DNA of 64,000 nucleotides, taken from contig JABYQN010000005.1 of the NCBI GenBank assembly GCA_022606135.1, positions 310,001-374,000 of the forward strand, written 5' to 3'. Both the position numbers and the translations under genes were made by a program. The stretch is from Fomes fomentarius (Eukaryota; Basidiomycota; Agaricomycetes; Polyporales; Polyporaceae). A model generated the notes under the pieces. It did not search any database. It was given only the letters and a program-made list of their open reading frames with translations, and was not told where the DNA came from. Positions 1 to 14,615 of the stretch are shown piece by piece (the first letter of the stretch is position 1; the number at the start of each line of letters is the position of its first letter).

Positions 1-31
1 TGACGAAGACGGTAATAATAGGGATACGTAC

Positions 32-739
32 GGGCATGGGGAAGAGGCCTTCGAACTGGCGGAAGATCATCTGTTGACGCGCCTCTGTAACGATGGATTC
101 GAGAAGCAGGTTCGCTGCGGCTCGAGAGTCCAGGTGCTCGAGAAAGCCATACACCCCGGACTCGCCGAACCGAGTGAGCTGAGATAGAGATCAGCATTGC
201 AGTGAGGCTCGGTGGATGATCTGTGCGCACCTTCTGGCAGAAGTCGACAAAGTCGCGCACGCTCTCGTAGGGGTATGTATAGTTACACTGCTTTGGCGCG
301 GAGTCGGCTGGAAGGTGGGAATGTGAGCACGATGAAACCGAAAGATACCATTCATCCAAAAAGAATGACTCACGCCCGAGGATATTGGTGATCATATTCG
401 CGTGGGCAACTTCCTGGTCAGCCATGAACTGGATGAGATAGCGGTCCTCAGCATTTAGACCGGCGTTCTCGAAGTCCTCATCGGAGAACTTGGCTAGTCC
501 GTTATGGAACAAGTCAAGCTCGATGTATTCTTGATAAAGCGCCAAGCTCTGCGGATCATGGTTAGGCACTATCGGCCATACAGACACGATCGACTTACCA
601 ACGATTGATAGTCGAAGTCGCTGAGCGGACTATACACTGGAGTCGAATTCGTACCAAGACCGCCCGATGGCGTGAAGGGTGCGGAGAGGGCGACAGGGGC
701 GACTGCTGCCAGAATCAATGGGATTGTGCGGCCAAGCAT
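32..739 (-). CDS. Ferritin-like domain protein, Rds1 type (partial, runs off the window start)
   Basis: Exons read on the minus strand: complement(join(<32..178,231..307,374..548,599..739)); a donor at 31 shows the gene continues beyond base 1. The start at 739 gives a signal-peptide-like N-terminus (MLGRTIPLILAAVAPVALSA), then a helical region beginning ALYQEYIELDLFHNGLAKF and QFMADQEVAHANMI, the Glu/His helix pattern of the ferritin-like fold seen in fungal Rds1-type secreted stress proteins. All four introns are 50-66 nt with GT-AG ends and keep frame. Metal binding is inferred from the family (Glu and HxxN-like residues), not shown. The family is known from stress and fruiting conditions; its biochemical role is unclear. 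Confidence is good for the gene, moderate for the name. Confidence 0.75.
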
Positions 740-1710
740 TGCGTACGGTGAATGGGCGGTGAGCTAGAATGCTGGCCCGCGTTGGCTGAGTGTTATATAC
801 CAATATGTTTCGCCCTCGATGGTATGCTCTTGCCTGAAAAATGACTCCGAGGTGCTAAGGGGCGATGGGGAGCAGACGGGCGGCGTCTGACGGGGATACG
901 GTGCTCAGCCTGCCGTCATCTCTGGCATACAGTCCTACCAAAATAGTAATAGTTCTGATTCAGACCCACGGATCTAGAGCCACTCGTCAGTGTACTGGAG
1001 GGAGTTCAAGAAGCATTGAAGTCGAGGAGGTGGAGCAGCCCAAAGTGGACGAACAGGCACAGGCAGCTGCTGACCGAGTGAAACACTCTGCCGTGTTATG
1101 TCCATGTCCCGAGGCACCTTCCAAGCCAGGGTGAATGTCAGTGGATCCTGGAACTACACTGCATGTGGCATTCTACAGTCCTGAGGACGTCATAGCGACC
1201 GAGTCCCAAGCTCTTGCACGGCTGCCGTCGAAGCAGTCCCATAACGTTTGAGTTGCCAAGCACACGGCGCTGCAAGTACTCCATAGGGTGAGGAGAGTTC
1301 AACTGAGAACTTGCTGATGTCAACTGTGACCTCAGACTGACCCCAGGGCGTGCCACGAAGCGCCTAGGAGTAACTCCCGTTTCAGGCTATATGCCACGGT
1401 AAATACGACAATTGCTTGTCCTATCTTGCAATCTTGCATGCTCTGCCATCTGCATGGTTATCGACCTGGAGTGATGGTTTAGTTATATAACACATACCAG
1501 TTCTGTTTGGAAGCTGGGCAAAGACAACAGGCGTTGAATTGTAAGTGGGATTAGCGATATCACCAAATATGGTATGGTACGACTCTCGGAAAGTCGAGAT
1601 CTACGCTGATCTACGCTGCATGACAATTGACATGTTCTTAGCAATCAAATTCTCAGCAGGACGCAGACAGTGAGCAATGGCAACGGCCTCCTCGTTTCTC
1701 CCAACTTGCG
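740..1710. other. Intergenic region, divergent promoters
   Basis: Lies between the Rds1-like gene (minus) and the OYE gene (plus), so it must carry both promoters. No convincing coding, RNA or repeat signal was seen; the short open frames here lack motif or splice support. Confidence 0.5.
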
Positions 1711-1998
1711 TTGCATCGCTCACCCTCGAGCTCTCCACTACGGTGTTCGTCTTTCCAAAGCCTTCGCTGGTCCAGCACGTCGAGCGCACCCCTGGCATTT
1801 CGTATCCGCGTCAGCACGATGTTAACATCAACTCCCTGCTTTCGCGCAGCCGCTCTCAGCAACCTGCGACCTGCGACACTCATCCACCGCTCTCCGACAA
1901 GGCTCGTAGGCTCGAGGGCTTACAAGAGCACCCTCCACTCTCCAGCCGCGACCAGAGCAAGCTCTGTGCGAGACTTGGGCAACTCTTGGCGGCGCACG

Positions 1999-3437
<1,439 letters not shown>

Positions 3438-3606
3438 AACAATGGACTTCCGAATTTCCTTCTTTCGAGGTGTGTCATGATGGGTCATGTCGTACCGATA
3501 CATAATTTCCTGAGCGAGATTCAGGCGGTGTCGGCTTTTGCAAGAAGGCTAATACATATAGCTAAGTTGTATACATGGAGGGAAGAGAAAGAAGAGAACG
3601 TAATGG

Positions 3607-4395
3607 GCGCATGTTGGTTTCCCTCGTGAGGTACTTATCCCGAGGACCACGTAAAGGTCTGCGCCCGTCCCTCGAGATACGTACCTGAGGCTCCAGCCTG
3701 CGAGCCGAACCCTTGCCCAGAGCCGACCCGCGAGAAGAACCAAGATAAATACCCATACGCTGAGACACCACACCGTCAGACTCAAGACCAGCAGCGAGAC
3801 GACCAGAAAGACAAGCCCGAGCACCACAGTAAGCTGTAACCCCAGTAAAGCGAAGTATAACGCATATCGGATACTTTCTGACGGTGTTGCAATTGGATGC
3901 CTTGATGGTAGTCGTGTTTGAATGTGGACAGGAGCGCAGACGTCCTTGTGCGCTGGTGACGGTCGTGCGCAACAGTCGAACGGTGCGTTCTTTTGCGCCG
4001 GACGTGCGCAAATTGACGGTCGAATGGGTACGTGCTTCTGCGCTGGAAAACGATCGTGTGCAAGGAATTGCCTGCTTCTGCGTTCGTGGTCTTCGTGTAT
4101 GAGTTGAAGCGTGCTTGCTGTGTTGCGTCGAGGTCGACCAGATGGGACATTGAAGCGAGAGAGGGGTGACGGTCGAGAGTAAGGCTGGACCACCGAGGGG
4201 GCCTGCTTCTTATAGACTCGACGCGGCTGACGCGGCAGCCCCGTCACCCCAACATCAACAAACAGGACATCGATCGGGAGTCAGCCATTGGGCCCTCGCC
4301 ACAGTCAGCCAGTGGAGCCAGCCACGTCGCGCGTCGGGCCAAGTAGCAAACATCCGCTCACGTTCGCCTTGATAAAGCTGAACTCTATTCTGTTG
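3607..4395 (-). repeat. Dispersed repeat R, copy 1 (divergent)
   Basis: Oldest-looking of four copies (others at 28.0, 36.7 and 51.9 kb). Shared with the others: a block at 3607-3665 (GCGCATGTTGGTTTCCCTCG and the following AGGTACTTATCCCGAGGACC), a donor-like AGGTACGTAT on the minus strand near 3677-3686, and the far end with TCTATTCTGTTGAA. On the minus strand the copy has a promoter-like layout: a TATAAG motif near 4214, a CT-rich stretch, then ATG at 4150. The middle differs strongly from copies 2-4 and lacks their 38-bp minisatellite. The 232-residue open frame here is Leu/Val-rich in its C-terminal half, but the frame is not kept in the other copies, so no protein is called. Confidence 0.7.
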
Positions 4396-6676
4396 AATGA
4401 GTCAGTCACGACGTGAACTGCAAAAGGGCGTGGACGTGTACCGAGAGTTGTGTCTCTCTTCACATGCGGAATAAGCCCTCTCGCGCATCGAATGAGGTTG
4501 CCTACTGCCGGAGCGTTAAGTGTTTCATAGATTTTGCCAGTAGCCACATTCGAGGAGCATGGTAGAAACATTACCAAACGGTTGACACCACGTCTGCAGA
4601 GCACATGGCAACTGGAGTGTCCGTACCTGACTAACAGTGGCAGTGACCTTGTCTGTGAAGGGTTGGCGTGAGAGTCGGATATGATGATATTTTCGTATAC
4701 TGACAAGTGGTCTCGAAGATAGGTGAGTTGCTTGATGCTGGCGTGGTTGATTCGGATCGACACTGTGGCCGGGGCTTAAAATTTTCTCTAGTATGACATC
4801 TACTAGCAGCCCTTGTGTTGATGCGTCATGTTCGACTTCGAGGTGGGACTCGGAGCTCGAGCCTATTGATAATGCGCATGCCATCATGCATCGTCAGAGA
4901 TCATGCTGAGGGCGAGGCGCGGTCTGAATGCGGGTGTTCAGCGTCTAGAATACCTTTTTGGGCGAGGAAAGGTCCCACGATCCATTCTGAGCGCTACTTG
5001 ACAGTTGGGGTTCATAAATGTGTCACTCTTGCTTCTATCGACTACCACGACGCTTGTGTGGACTATGTGCGACTATACAGCGCTGACCTGGACACCTCTT
5101 CCATCGTGTCGCTGTGTACGTGGTGATAACGTCGATGTCATCCAATTCCGGCGACTCGCCGGAACGGAGGGGGGGTCAGATCTGTGGTTTGTCATGAGGT
5201 GAGCAAACCACTTCGTGATTCTGTCCCAGCTTCCGCGATGGAACTGCAGGATGCACGGAAAGATGATCCGCCGTTTCTTGAAGAGCGTGACTCAGACGGT
5301 TCCGGATCCGTTCCTTGGACAAGATACTTAGTCAACCCCCAATCGCGCTACTTGCTCGACTACGAATTGCGCCAGCATCAATCACTTATGTTTGCTTTAT
5401 ATAGTTCTAAAAACGCTGCCAATGGGAAACCGCATCGTGTTTGATATCGCGCATCCCCGGATAATTCGCTGGGGTGGGAGCTCGATTCGCATACTTCGCA
5501 AATCACATTCGCAGTCGGGACAGTTGGTTCACGCTATCAGTGCACGTAGTCGCTGTGCCACTAGTGTCTACTCAAAGTCGGCATGTGGTGTACATCCGAT
5601 CACGGAGAAGGTATGTACTGTTCGAGTGCGGGCATATCAGTGTTTTCCAGATCTTCCAATGCGATGTGCGTCGACCAGCTGTCAATATTCCCCGATATTG
5701 AAGCGGTCCAACAGCATGCTCGATTCATGCTAGTGCTGGTGTGTGAGTAGTACGTGACTCACTCACATGCACGCATTGTATTCTCTTCGCTCGTACTTGT
5801 GCAAAGCACGCCTTCTGGAAGTGACGGGAGCTGAACCGATCTCTTGGCAGGATGCCTGTCCTCGACTAGAGTGGTTACTTCTCCTGCTGTCCAAGCATAT
5901 CGAGAATAATCCTAACGAATAGGAAGAGATGCTTCGCCCGCTGCATTTCTGCTACACCCTAACAGCCCTCCAATGAGGACGTTACTCAGTCCGGCTAGGC
6001 ACACCGGGTCAGAGTGCTCCCAGAGTGTGAGCACATCCGCCTCAGATTCCCATGCTGGTTGTTCTCCGTGGAGGAAGCTCTGTGAGGGAGGTATCATGTG
6101 GCCAGGCGAAGATCATGTCACCACCAAGCTTTGGAGTACGTCGCCGGAGAGGACTGCTCGGCTAAGTGCGCGAGCGGCTACAATGCTGCAAGCGTGCCTT
6201 GCAAGACCTATTTCGGTCCTGTACTTTGCTTTCAGGATTTAGGCGCTTTGTGCGGACCACATTGGTTCGCGTTCACGTGTGACACGGAGACGCGGCGTTA
6301 ACAATCACTTCCATCCCATCCATCCCATCCGAGCCATTGAGAAGGCACACACCCCGTAGCGTTTGTTATAAGGACCCTCTAAAGGTGCTAATTGCTCTGG
6401 ATCGTGAACCTTACTTACTTCCTATTGTATGCGAATCCACACGAGGTCTTGGACAGGTGAGAGGAGACAGCATTGACGACATGTCACTCACAGCATGGTT
6501 TCTCCGAGAGGCGAGGATCGAAGGAAAGTATCGCGCTTCTCAAGTGCCGTACAGTTCTCCTGTTCGGGCTGGCTTAGACGGCTTCTCCTTGACGCATAGG
6601 TTTATAAGAGGCTCGCCACCGATTCATGGCTGGCAGGCGAGCTTCAGCTCCCTTGGTTTGACTCTACGCCTCCAGC
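4396..6676. other. 2.3 kb gene-poor interval
   Basis: No gene could be modelled. A possible TATA-type box for the downstream GH55 gene lies at 6602-6608 (TTATAAG), about 70 bp before its ATG. A Cys-rich open frame at 6098-6301 was considered and not called (no signal peptide, no splice context). CCATCCCATCCATCCCATCC near 6311-6330 is a short pyrimidine-rich tandem run. Confidence 0.45.
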
Positions 6677-9600
6677 ATGCGCTTCGACATTGTACACCTC
6701 TTCTTCACCCTCCTCGGCTTAGCTTCCTTTGTCGCTGGCTTGGGTACTTCATGCTCTGCCCCAGTCACTCGCGGCACTGCCGCTGCTAGTGCGCCGTTTT
6801 GGATGGAGCAAATCGCTCATCGAGGAACATCGCCGCTCAACAGCAACTCTGGCGGCTACCAGGTCTTCCGCAACGTCAAAGTACGCCTTTCTGACCCTAC
6901 TCTCCTTATGCCCGAGCGCTGACCACCTCTTCTTCCATTGCAGGACTTCGGAGCGAAGGGTGACGGCGTCACCGACGACACAGCGGCGATTAAGTGAAGA
7001 TTGCGCTTTGTCTTTTTTGAGCCCATCGCTGACTGAAGCACAGTGCTGCCATCTCGTCCGGTAGTCGTTGCGGGAGTGGCTGCGGGCAGTCTACGTTCGT
7101 CTTCTTCGAGTGTTACTGGGATCGATCCTGTCTCACGTCCTCCATGTAGGCTCTCACCGGCTGTGGTCTACTTCCCTCAGGGGTAAGTACTTCGAGTTAA
7201 CACTGCTCAGATGTGCTCAGAATACCCTCAGAACGTACCTCATCTCGTCTCCGATTATTTCATACTACTATACGCAGCTTATCGGTGATGCTAAGCACAT
7301 GCCAACGATCGCCGGAAACAGCAACTTCCAGGGTATCGCGCTCATCGGTATGTGATTCACTGTTTGCAAGAGCACAGTGTTCTTATGTATCGTGTAGATG
7401 CGGATCCGGGCTGGTACATCAACCAGAACAACTTGTGAGTCACCATGCAAGTTGACTACCGGGCATATCTCATTTTCTGGGAACACTGGGAACAGCTACC
7501 ACTCCATCCGTAACTTCAAGCTCGACACCACGCGTATTCCGCCCTCCGCTTTCGGTACTGGGATCCACTGGCAGGTCTCACAGGCGACCTCCTTGGTCAA
7601 TCTCGTGTTCCAGATGTCGACGGCACCGGGTAACGCCCACCAAGGTTCGCTCCGGTCGTTTGTCACATCCTTGATCTGCTATCTAACGCCGTTATGGACT
7701 CTTGACAGGTATCTGGATGGAGAACGGCAGGTATGAAATCACGTCTGGATTGACCGCCGACATGCTGACATGCGTTACTATGAAAGCGGTGGTTTTATGG
7801 GCGGTGAGTAGCCATGACGCGACTTGCGTCATCTTGATCTCAATATCCGTTCATAGATCTTGTATTTAACGGAGGTAACTTTGGGATGTGGGTTGGCAAC
7901 CAACAGTAAGCTTCGAGGTCAATGACGCCTCGATCGTGTATTGAACGGATTTTAGATTTACTGTCCGCAATATCACCGTCAACAACGCCAACACTGGTAC
8001 GTCACCTTCTTCATAGATCTCAACAAATTTCATGTGACTGACATCGATCGCACCCAGCTGTAAGTTCTATGACTTTGTGATGTTGCAGGACGAATGGGCT
8101 AGAATGAAGACTCTCTCGATATAGATTTACATGAACTGGAACTGGGGATGGACCTTCCAAGGTGTCACCATCAATAATTGCCAGGTACGCCCACTGTCAT
8201 CTGCCCATCTGCCCATCGCAGCTTATTGAGTCGTATCCACTAGGTTGGCTTCGATTTCCGCACTGGAAGCATCACTCAGGACAACCAAGGCGCCGGAGGC
8301 GAAGCCATCATCGACGCTGTTGTGACGAACACACCCATCTTCCTCCGCAACACTGCCGCTAGCAACGGAGTTCTTCACGGCGCGGTCGTGCTCAACAACA
8401 TCAAGCTCAACAATGTCTCAACGGCTGTTGGTGTCACTGGCGGTCCCGTCCTCCTTGCGGGTGGTACCACCACGATCGACTCGTGGGCTCAGGGCAACGT
8501 CTATACTGGCACAAATCCGAATGGACGCTTCGTCCAGGCGAACATCCCAACGATCAAAAAGGCGTCAAGCTTGCTTAACTCGGCGGGACAGATCGTTTCG
8601 AAGGGACACCCTCAGTATGCCGATTACACCCCTGACCAGTTCATCAGTGTCAAGTCTCAGGGTGCGAGGGGAGATGGCCAGACGGACGATACTGCCGCAA
8701 TTCAAGCCGTTCTCAACCAAGTGGGTCTCGGTCCTTAGTCCGGATAAGGGAGTGAAACACTGACAGCAACTTTTGCAGTGGGCAGGCTGCAAGATCATCT
8801 TCTTCGACGCCGGCGTATATCTCGTGACGAACACCATCACCATCCCGGCGGGCACCCAGATCGTCGGAGAGGCGTGGTCCACCATCCTCGGCACTGGAAG
8901 CGCGTTCACGGACTACAACAATCGTGCGTGGATCTGGGTCCCACACTGATCTCGAGGGCGGTCATGCTCACTCTCATCACTTCCGGATTCTCTGCGCAGC
9001 CCGCCCCGTCATCCGTGCGGGCACCCCCGGCTCGACGGGCGTCCTCGAGATCTCGGACATGATCTTCTCGACCCGTGGTCCTGGTACGTCCACCCTCCAA
9101 GCTCGCTTCCGAGTCGGTCACTCACTTCATGACTTCTAAACCCACTGCGCGTGTCCTTGGCAGCGGCCGGAGCGATCGTTGTGGAGTGGAACGTCCACGA
9201 TCCAGCAGGCCAGCAAGGCGCAGCTGGAACTTGGGACACGCATATTATTCTTGGCGGAAGTATGTTTGCTCCATCTTGCACTCCGAATGGGCTAGCACGT
9301 GTCTAATAATACGCATGTGCATACAGAGGTTGGTACGAATCTCCAGGCCGCGCAATGCCCGACATCCGGCGCTGGTGGCAACAACTGCTTCGCGGCGTTC
9401 ATGGGCCTGCACCTCACGTCGTCTTCTAGCGCATACCTCGAGGTATATAGATATGCATGCATCTCATGGGGTCACCGGATCGCTCATTCACATGTCTTGC
9501 CACCATGCAGGGTCTGTGGGTGTGGACTGCCGACCACGATTTGGATTCCGGTCCGCAGATCAATATCTACACTGGGCGCGGGATCATGTCCGAGTCCCAA

Positions 9601-10428
9601 GGGCCTGTCTGGATGATTGGGACGGCGAGTAAGTGACGATAATCGAATGAGCGAGGAAAGCCTGCCTCTGACTCTGGCGGCGGTGCCTCCAGGCGAACAC
9701 AGCATCATCTACCAATACTACTTGGTGAATGCCCGAGACCACTACCTCGGCCTCATCCAAACCGAAACAGTGCGCGCACACACCTATCACGGCGCGCAAC
9801 GAATCTGCTGACCACCTGCCACTTTGCCTGGGCCATCGCCGTCGGTCATCCAGCCTTACTTCCAGCCTAACCCCGTCCCTCCAGCCCCGTTCATCCCAAG
9901 CACGGCGTATAACGACCCCGCATTCGGACCGGGGGCAGCGTGGGCGCTCACTGTGTCGAACTCGCAGAACATCCTCGTCTTCGGTGCGTCTTCCGGACCC
10001 TCGAGTCGTCCTTCTCTGCTTCTCCGCAATCCCGCAACCCCGCAAACTGACCCCTGGTTCCATTCCCGTCTCCGCGCATTGCTTGGCCTCGTGCAGGAGC
10101 CGGACTGTACAGCTTCTTCCAGGTACGCAGTGTGCCCACGACGTCATCACGTCGACGCATGTGCAGCGTGAACGTGAACGGTACTGACCGGCCCTGTTAT
10201 TATTATTCATGGTTTTGGCTATGGTAGAACTACAACCAAGACTGCCTGAACGCGTTCGACTGCCAGCAGCAGAACGTGAACATCGACGCGGGCTCGGGCG
10301 TCGCGCTCTATATGCTCTCCACCGTCGCGTCGCAGTACATGCTCAGCATCAACGGGCAGGGCGTCGTCCCGAACGCGGCGAACAGGAACGGCTTCGCGGA
10401 GACGATTTCCTCGTGGACGAGGACATGA
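6677..10428 (+). CDS. Glycoside hydrolase family 55 exo-beta-1,3-glucanase, secreted
   Basis: Twenty-three exons: 6677..6880,6944..6993,7044..7094,7150..7182,7232..7347,7398..7434,7496..7644,7709..7730,7787..7803,7857..7905,7956..7996,8058..8059,8125..8184,8244..8720,8779..8923,9000..9083,9164..9259,9327..9442,9511..9628,9693..9769,9854..9983,10097..10122,10228..10428. Total 2301 nt, 766 aa, the usual GH55 size. The protein starts with a signal peptide (MRFDIVHLFFTLLGLASFVAG) and has the two right-handed beta-helix repeats of the family: DFGAKGDGVTDDTAAI near residue 69 and SQGARGDGQTDDTAAI in exon 14. Also visible are SPAVVYFPQGTY, MNWNWGWTF, VEWNVHDPAGQQGAAG, TWDTHI and AAQCPTSGAGGNNC. GH55 enzymes release glucose or gentiobiose from beta-1,3-glucan, for wall remodelling or nutrition. 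Exon 12 is only 2 nt (see findings). The C-terminus ends EtISSWTRT; no cellulose-binding module. Confidence 0.93.
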
Positions 10429-12847
10429 CGCGCCGCCCACGCGCCCAGGCCCAGATGCTCCTTGAAGAGGCATTCGTAGGCTCGGGATGCGCATGGCTGG
10501 GAGAGTGGTTCGGAGCGAGCGGGAGGCGGAAGCCTGAGCGGAGTGTAAGTGGCATGGAGAAGGAGAGCGGGGGAAGGAAGGAGGAGAAGGGGCACTGTGG
10601 GCACCATGAGCGTGCGATCGGAGGTCCTAGTCATGTAATATTACCATCGCTTCTGTTTCTTCTGGCTTCTCTCTGGCTTCTTACGTCTTCCGCGGTACCA
10701 GGATTATGAGCAGATTACGATTTCACGGACTTCGCTGCGTGAGACCAACTCCGATGTGTGTGCGCAATGACGATTGGACGGTCTGCGAACGAGGGTGCTC
10801 GGTAGTGACCCGACCGCGGACTTGGCCTTCCGCGTCGCTTTCTTGCCTTCAATGTCGTGTTTACGTTTACCTACCGTGTGATGCCGCGTTTGGTCATCAG
10901 GGCGGGCTCAGCGCGACGTTGCGATTGGGAGCAAGCTCGAAGAGATCTTCGCAGGCTCGTCGGCGTTCCATACGAGCCCGTCGCCCCGTGAATGGTGGCG
11001 AACGTTGAAGAGAGCGTTCCAGCCCAGCGATAAGGCTGATAGCGACTCGGAGCGAGACGAGCCTATGAAGGGAAGTTAGAGTTCGAGGGATCCGGACGAG
11101 TCGCGGTGGTGGTGCACGACTGTTGCTTGTTCTGGCGTGCTCCCGCTATTACATTACCCTTAGTACTGCATACTTACGCTCAGCTTGGCCGCTCGTTGGT
11201 CAGAATGAGCGGTCGGAGTTCCTGGGGAGGGCGTGCTTCGAAGTACTGCAGGGGCGACTCAGGTCTAGGGAACTTGCGATGTTAAGGTGCTGTTCAGCAT
11301 GCATATTTCACTCGCCACCGAACTTGGATGGCATATACCTGGATGTACTACTCGTAAGGCGTCCGTGCGGGCCATCGTGTGCGGAGGAGCATGGATGCCA
11401 AGGAAGAAGCATCGCGGTTGGAAGGCGCCGGCCTATCCAAATGCATACGGTATCCCGTCTAGCAAACAAAGATGACCTTCTTGATGTTCCCTTAGAGAAT
11501 CTTCGGGGGTTACACGGACCAGCTGCTGGGAGAGGATCGTCGGAGATGTCCATAGATTAAAGACGCCATACAACGTTTCACGGGAACATTGGATGTGAAC
11601 AACGACTGGGATCGTGAACAAACGCATTGAATGAGCGCGTGCCACAGTCGGACAAAAGATGGGTGGGAGGGTGTGACACGGGGAGTGGTTGTTTATCAAG
11701 ATGGGGCCGCATGCTCATCTCGACTCTCGGGCATCCTCCCGGATCGTATGCAGGAGGCATCCATTAGTCGCGGAGAGGAAGCAGGAAGACACGATTCCTG
11801 CACGATTCCATCGCCAAGGGACCCGGGAGACGCTTGCAACACCGCCCGAATGCACGTACACAGAGCGTTCTCATCCCGATGGATGGATGGCCATGATTCA
11901 TGGATAGGACAATAGAAGCAATGAAACTGAAGGTTATGGCGCTGGCGGACTGCTGGGCGCGACGCTTGTCTTGTCGTACGGCAGCGGGGTTCCTGTTTCA
12001 AACCTACAATTTCGCATTTGTCGTGCGTTGCTGGTGCGACCGGCTGCGCGGCGTGAGGTGGAGTCCCGGTGGTGTGACGGTGTCTGACCACTGCTGCTTG
12101 AGCTCAGTCTGTTATTGACTCTTGCGATTCGGAAGCAAATGACGGGGACTGGAGGGAAGGTATGGTATTACGACGCGAACGGGGCTAGTTCGAAACTCTC
12201 CGAATGCAGATCTTCCTAAGCGGGGAAAGGATTGAGAAGAGCGGGTGAATGGCCGGTGGTGGTGTGATCCGGACAGTGACAATGGACGGGAAGAGGACAG
12301 AAATTGGTGGCACTGGGCAGTGGCGACCACTTTCATGCCGGTGGCGGCCCGTGGGAATCACAGGTCCTTCATAAGCCTCTGTCAAATTTGTAGGTTGGAC
12401 AAGGACATCCTTCTCCTGCTTCTCCCTCGCTCTTGCCCATCCATTCCTCGACGTCCGCTGCTCAATCTATGATACACTCGCTCTCCTGGTGTGTACACTT
12501 CACTCCGCTACCGCGGCTCATGTGCTCACGCCCTCCACCGCAGCACTCCACATCGAACGAGCAACATTCTCTTCCTCCCGCTTGCACTCCGTCTCGTTGA
12601 CACAGACCGCCCTCCTTAGGACCACTTGCTTTCCACACAATTGTCGGCATAACTACACCCTCACCTATGGGCTAAATTTCTCTCTATTTGCCGTCGGATC
12701 CAGGTCGCCTGCTCCGCCTCAGAAATCCTAGCAACAACCTCCCTCACACGAACCTAGACACACTTAGAAGCATCACACTTATACCTTTCGCCACAAGACA
12801 TACTTAACCCGGGCTTTGCGACCTCGATTCCCACTGCTACCTCAGCA
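10429..12847. other. 2.4 kb gene-poor interval
   Basis: Between the GH55 stop and the next start. Several short open frames occur on both strands but none shows linked splice sites, a family motif or a duplicated copy. 12400-12840 becomes CT-rich, as expected for the 5' leader of the following gene. No RNA or repeat recognised. Confidence 0.45.
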
Positions 12848-14615
12848 ATGTACACCCTCAAGCCCACTTCCTTCTTCCGGCCCTCCAGCCGCCCCACTTC
12901 TCCCGTCCCTGTCCCTCGCCAGGACACTCCGACGAGCCCAGAGCGCGCTCGTCCTCTGTCCAAGCTATCTCTGTCTAACTTCCGTCGTCCTTCGCCCTCT
13001 CCAGCTACTAACAAGGAAGCTCCGCCCTCCACCGTCGTTCAAGACGGTTCGTTTATGGAAGTCCTCAGCCTCAAGCTAAGCGAGGCGGTCTCCAAGGCTC
13101 TCGCCCAGCCCCCCGGCCCTGTTACTATCCCTGGAGAGTTGCTTGCAGGTAGACGGCCTATACCACCAGGACGTGGCCGCACGCTGGGTGCTCTGATTGT
13201 CTCGTGAGTAATTATATGCACTATGGTTGCCATTATACTCTGTCTGACCGTGCTGCAGCGAGATCAAAGCATCTCGGGAGAACCCTCATCTATACCGCGC
13301 GGTCATCCGCACATTGCAGCGGCCCCTTTCGGTCCTTTGGACCAACCTTTCCAACAACCTCATCCCCCTTCTCTCCTCGCCGGCCTTCCACAACCCTGCC
13401 GCGCCGAACCCCCACGAGCCACAGCTAAACGCGACTCAGATCCACGCAGTCGCCCTCGCCACCTTCGCTGGTGAGTTGCTCGAGTCGTTCGACGAAATTG
13501 GTCTTGGGGTGGACGTCGACACCAGAGGGGAGAGTCTCAAAGCGGTTCGCGATGGTCTGGTTTCCATTGTGAAGCGAGTCATTGATCCCCTCCTCAATGC
13601 TATCAAGAATGAACTGCTTCCGCTCATTGAGGCGTTGGAGAATGTCCCGCCGTCAGTAGTCACTAGTGGCACCGCTGGCAAAGCTTCCGCTGCGATCAAG
13701 TCCCCTGTCCCGCACCCATCCATCATGTCGATGCAGACTCTCATCCCCATCTATGCTCGCGCGCTGTCCCGCATAATCGCCTCCGCGTATGCAGAGAGCG
13801 CTCTCGCCTCACTAGTCATCTCCCTTGTCTGGCGGGGAATGGTGGCGCTGACTCACCGAGCGAGCCCGCTGCCATCTCCTCCCGCTTCCCCGGCTATGGG
13901 GACCATGAGCTTGAAGTCCAAGGATTCCAAGAGGGCGTTGTCGACCCCTCCGGCGACTCCTCCTCCTAGTCGTTTTACTCTCAAGCTCCCTCCCTCCCGT
14001 CCGCCGTCTCCACCGTCGCCTGCTGCACGCGGTCCGACTGTCGCTGGCGACGCGCGCGCGCTGTACAACCTTCTCAACCAGCTCCCGAAGCCGTCTGCCG
14101 ACAAGGAGCAGACGCGCCTCGCACGCGAGGTAGTCGACGAGGCATTTGACGGCCTCAGCGCGCTCATCGCGCTCCTGGAGTCCATCCAAGCCGCCTGCAC
14201 TACAGTCGTAGTGCGCTCCAGCTCGGCCTCTGCCAGCAGCGCGAACACCAGCCCCAAGGTTGCGCCGCTTTCCGACCTCGAAGCCGACCTTGACATGCTC
14301 ACGGCCGACATCCCCATCGTCATCGCACTTCCGATCCTCCTGCGGACGTACGTGGCGAACTTCCGCTCTGTCCCGGCGATCCTCGGGCTCGCTGAGGTGG
14401 AGTATCGCAAGAGCTGCCTGAGCGGCTTTGGACGCGCGGAGGAGTGTGGGATCGCGGTGGGCGAGCGCGTGCTGGAGGTGCTTAAGACGGACCCTGCGGT
14501 CAAGGGCGCGGATGCGCTGATGAGGTGGCTGGAGAGGGAGCTGGAGATCGCGCGGGCTGAACGCCCGGAGGGCGATGGGGAAGTTGGTGCGGACGCGCAT
14601 GGCCATGGGCATTGA
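12848..14615 (+). CDS. Hypothetical basidiomycete protein, Ser/Pro-rich N-terminus
   Basis: Model join(12848..13203,13259..14615), one 55-nt GT-AG intron, 570 aa. The leader just upstream is CT-rich and the ATG context is ACAATG-like (CAGCAATGT). Residues 1-70 are Ser/Pro/Thr-rich and basic, probably disordered. From about residue 75 the sequence turns into long amphipathic helices (LSLKLSEAVSKAL, LYRAVIRTLQRPLSVLWTNL, VSIVKRVIDPLLNAIKNELL) with a second Pro/Ser-rich linker near residues 310-370 and a final helical block. It ends in a His-rich tail, GADAHGHGH. No signal peptide, membrane segment or catalytic motif seen. I do not recognise the family. The gene is confident because of its length, codon bias (strong C/G third positions) and clean splice. 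Confidence 0.8.

Noticed and set aside
3549..4247. 232-residue hydrophobic open frame on the minus strand in R copy 1
   Set aside because: The frame is not kept in R copies 2-4: small indels shift it, and the conserved bases follow splice-like and terminal blocks instead of codons.
6098..6301. Cys-rich 67-residue open frame
   Set aside because: No signal peptide, no splice-linked neighbours, no second copy; Cys spacing does not fit a pattern I can name.
9584..10210. 208-residue minus-strand open frame
   Set aside because: Antisense shadow of the GH55 exons 19-22; crosses real exons and introns alike.
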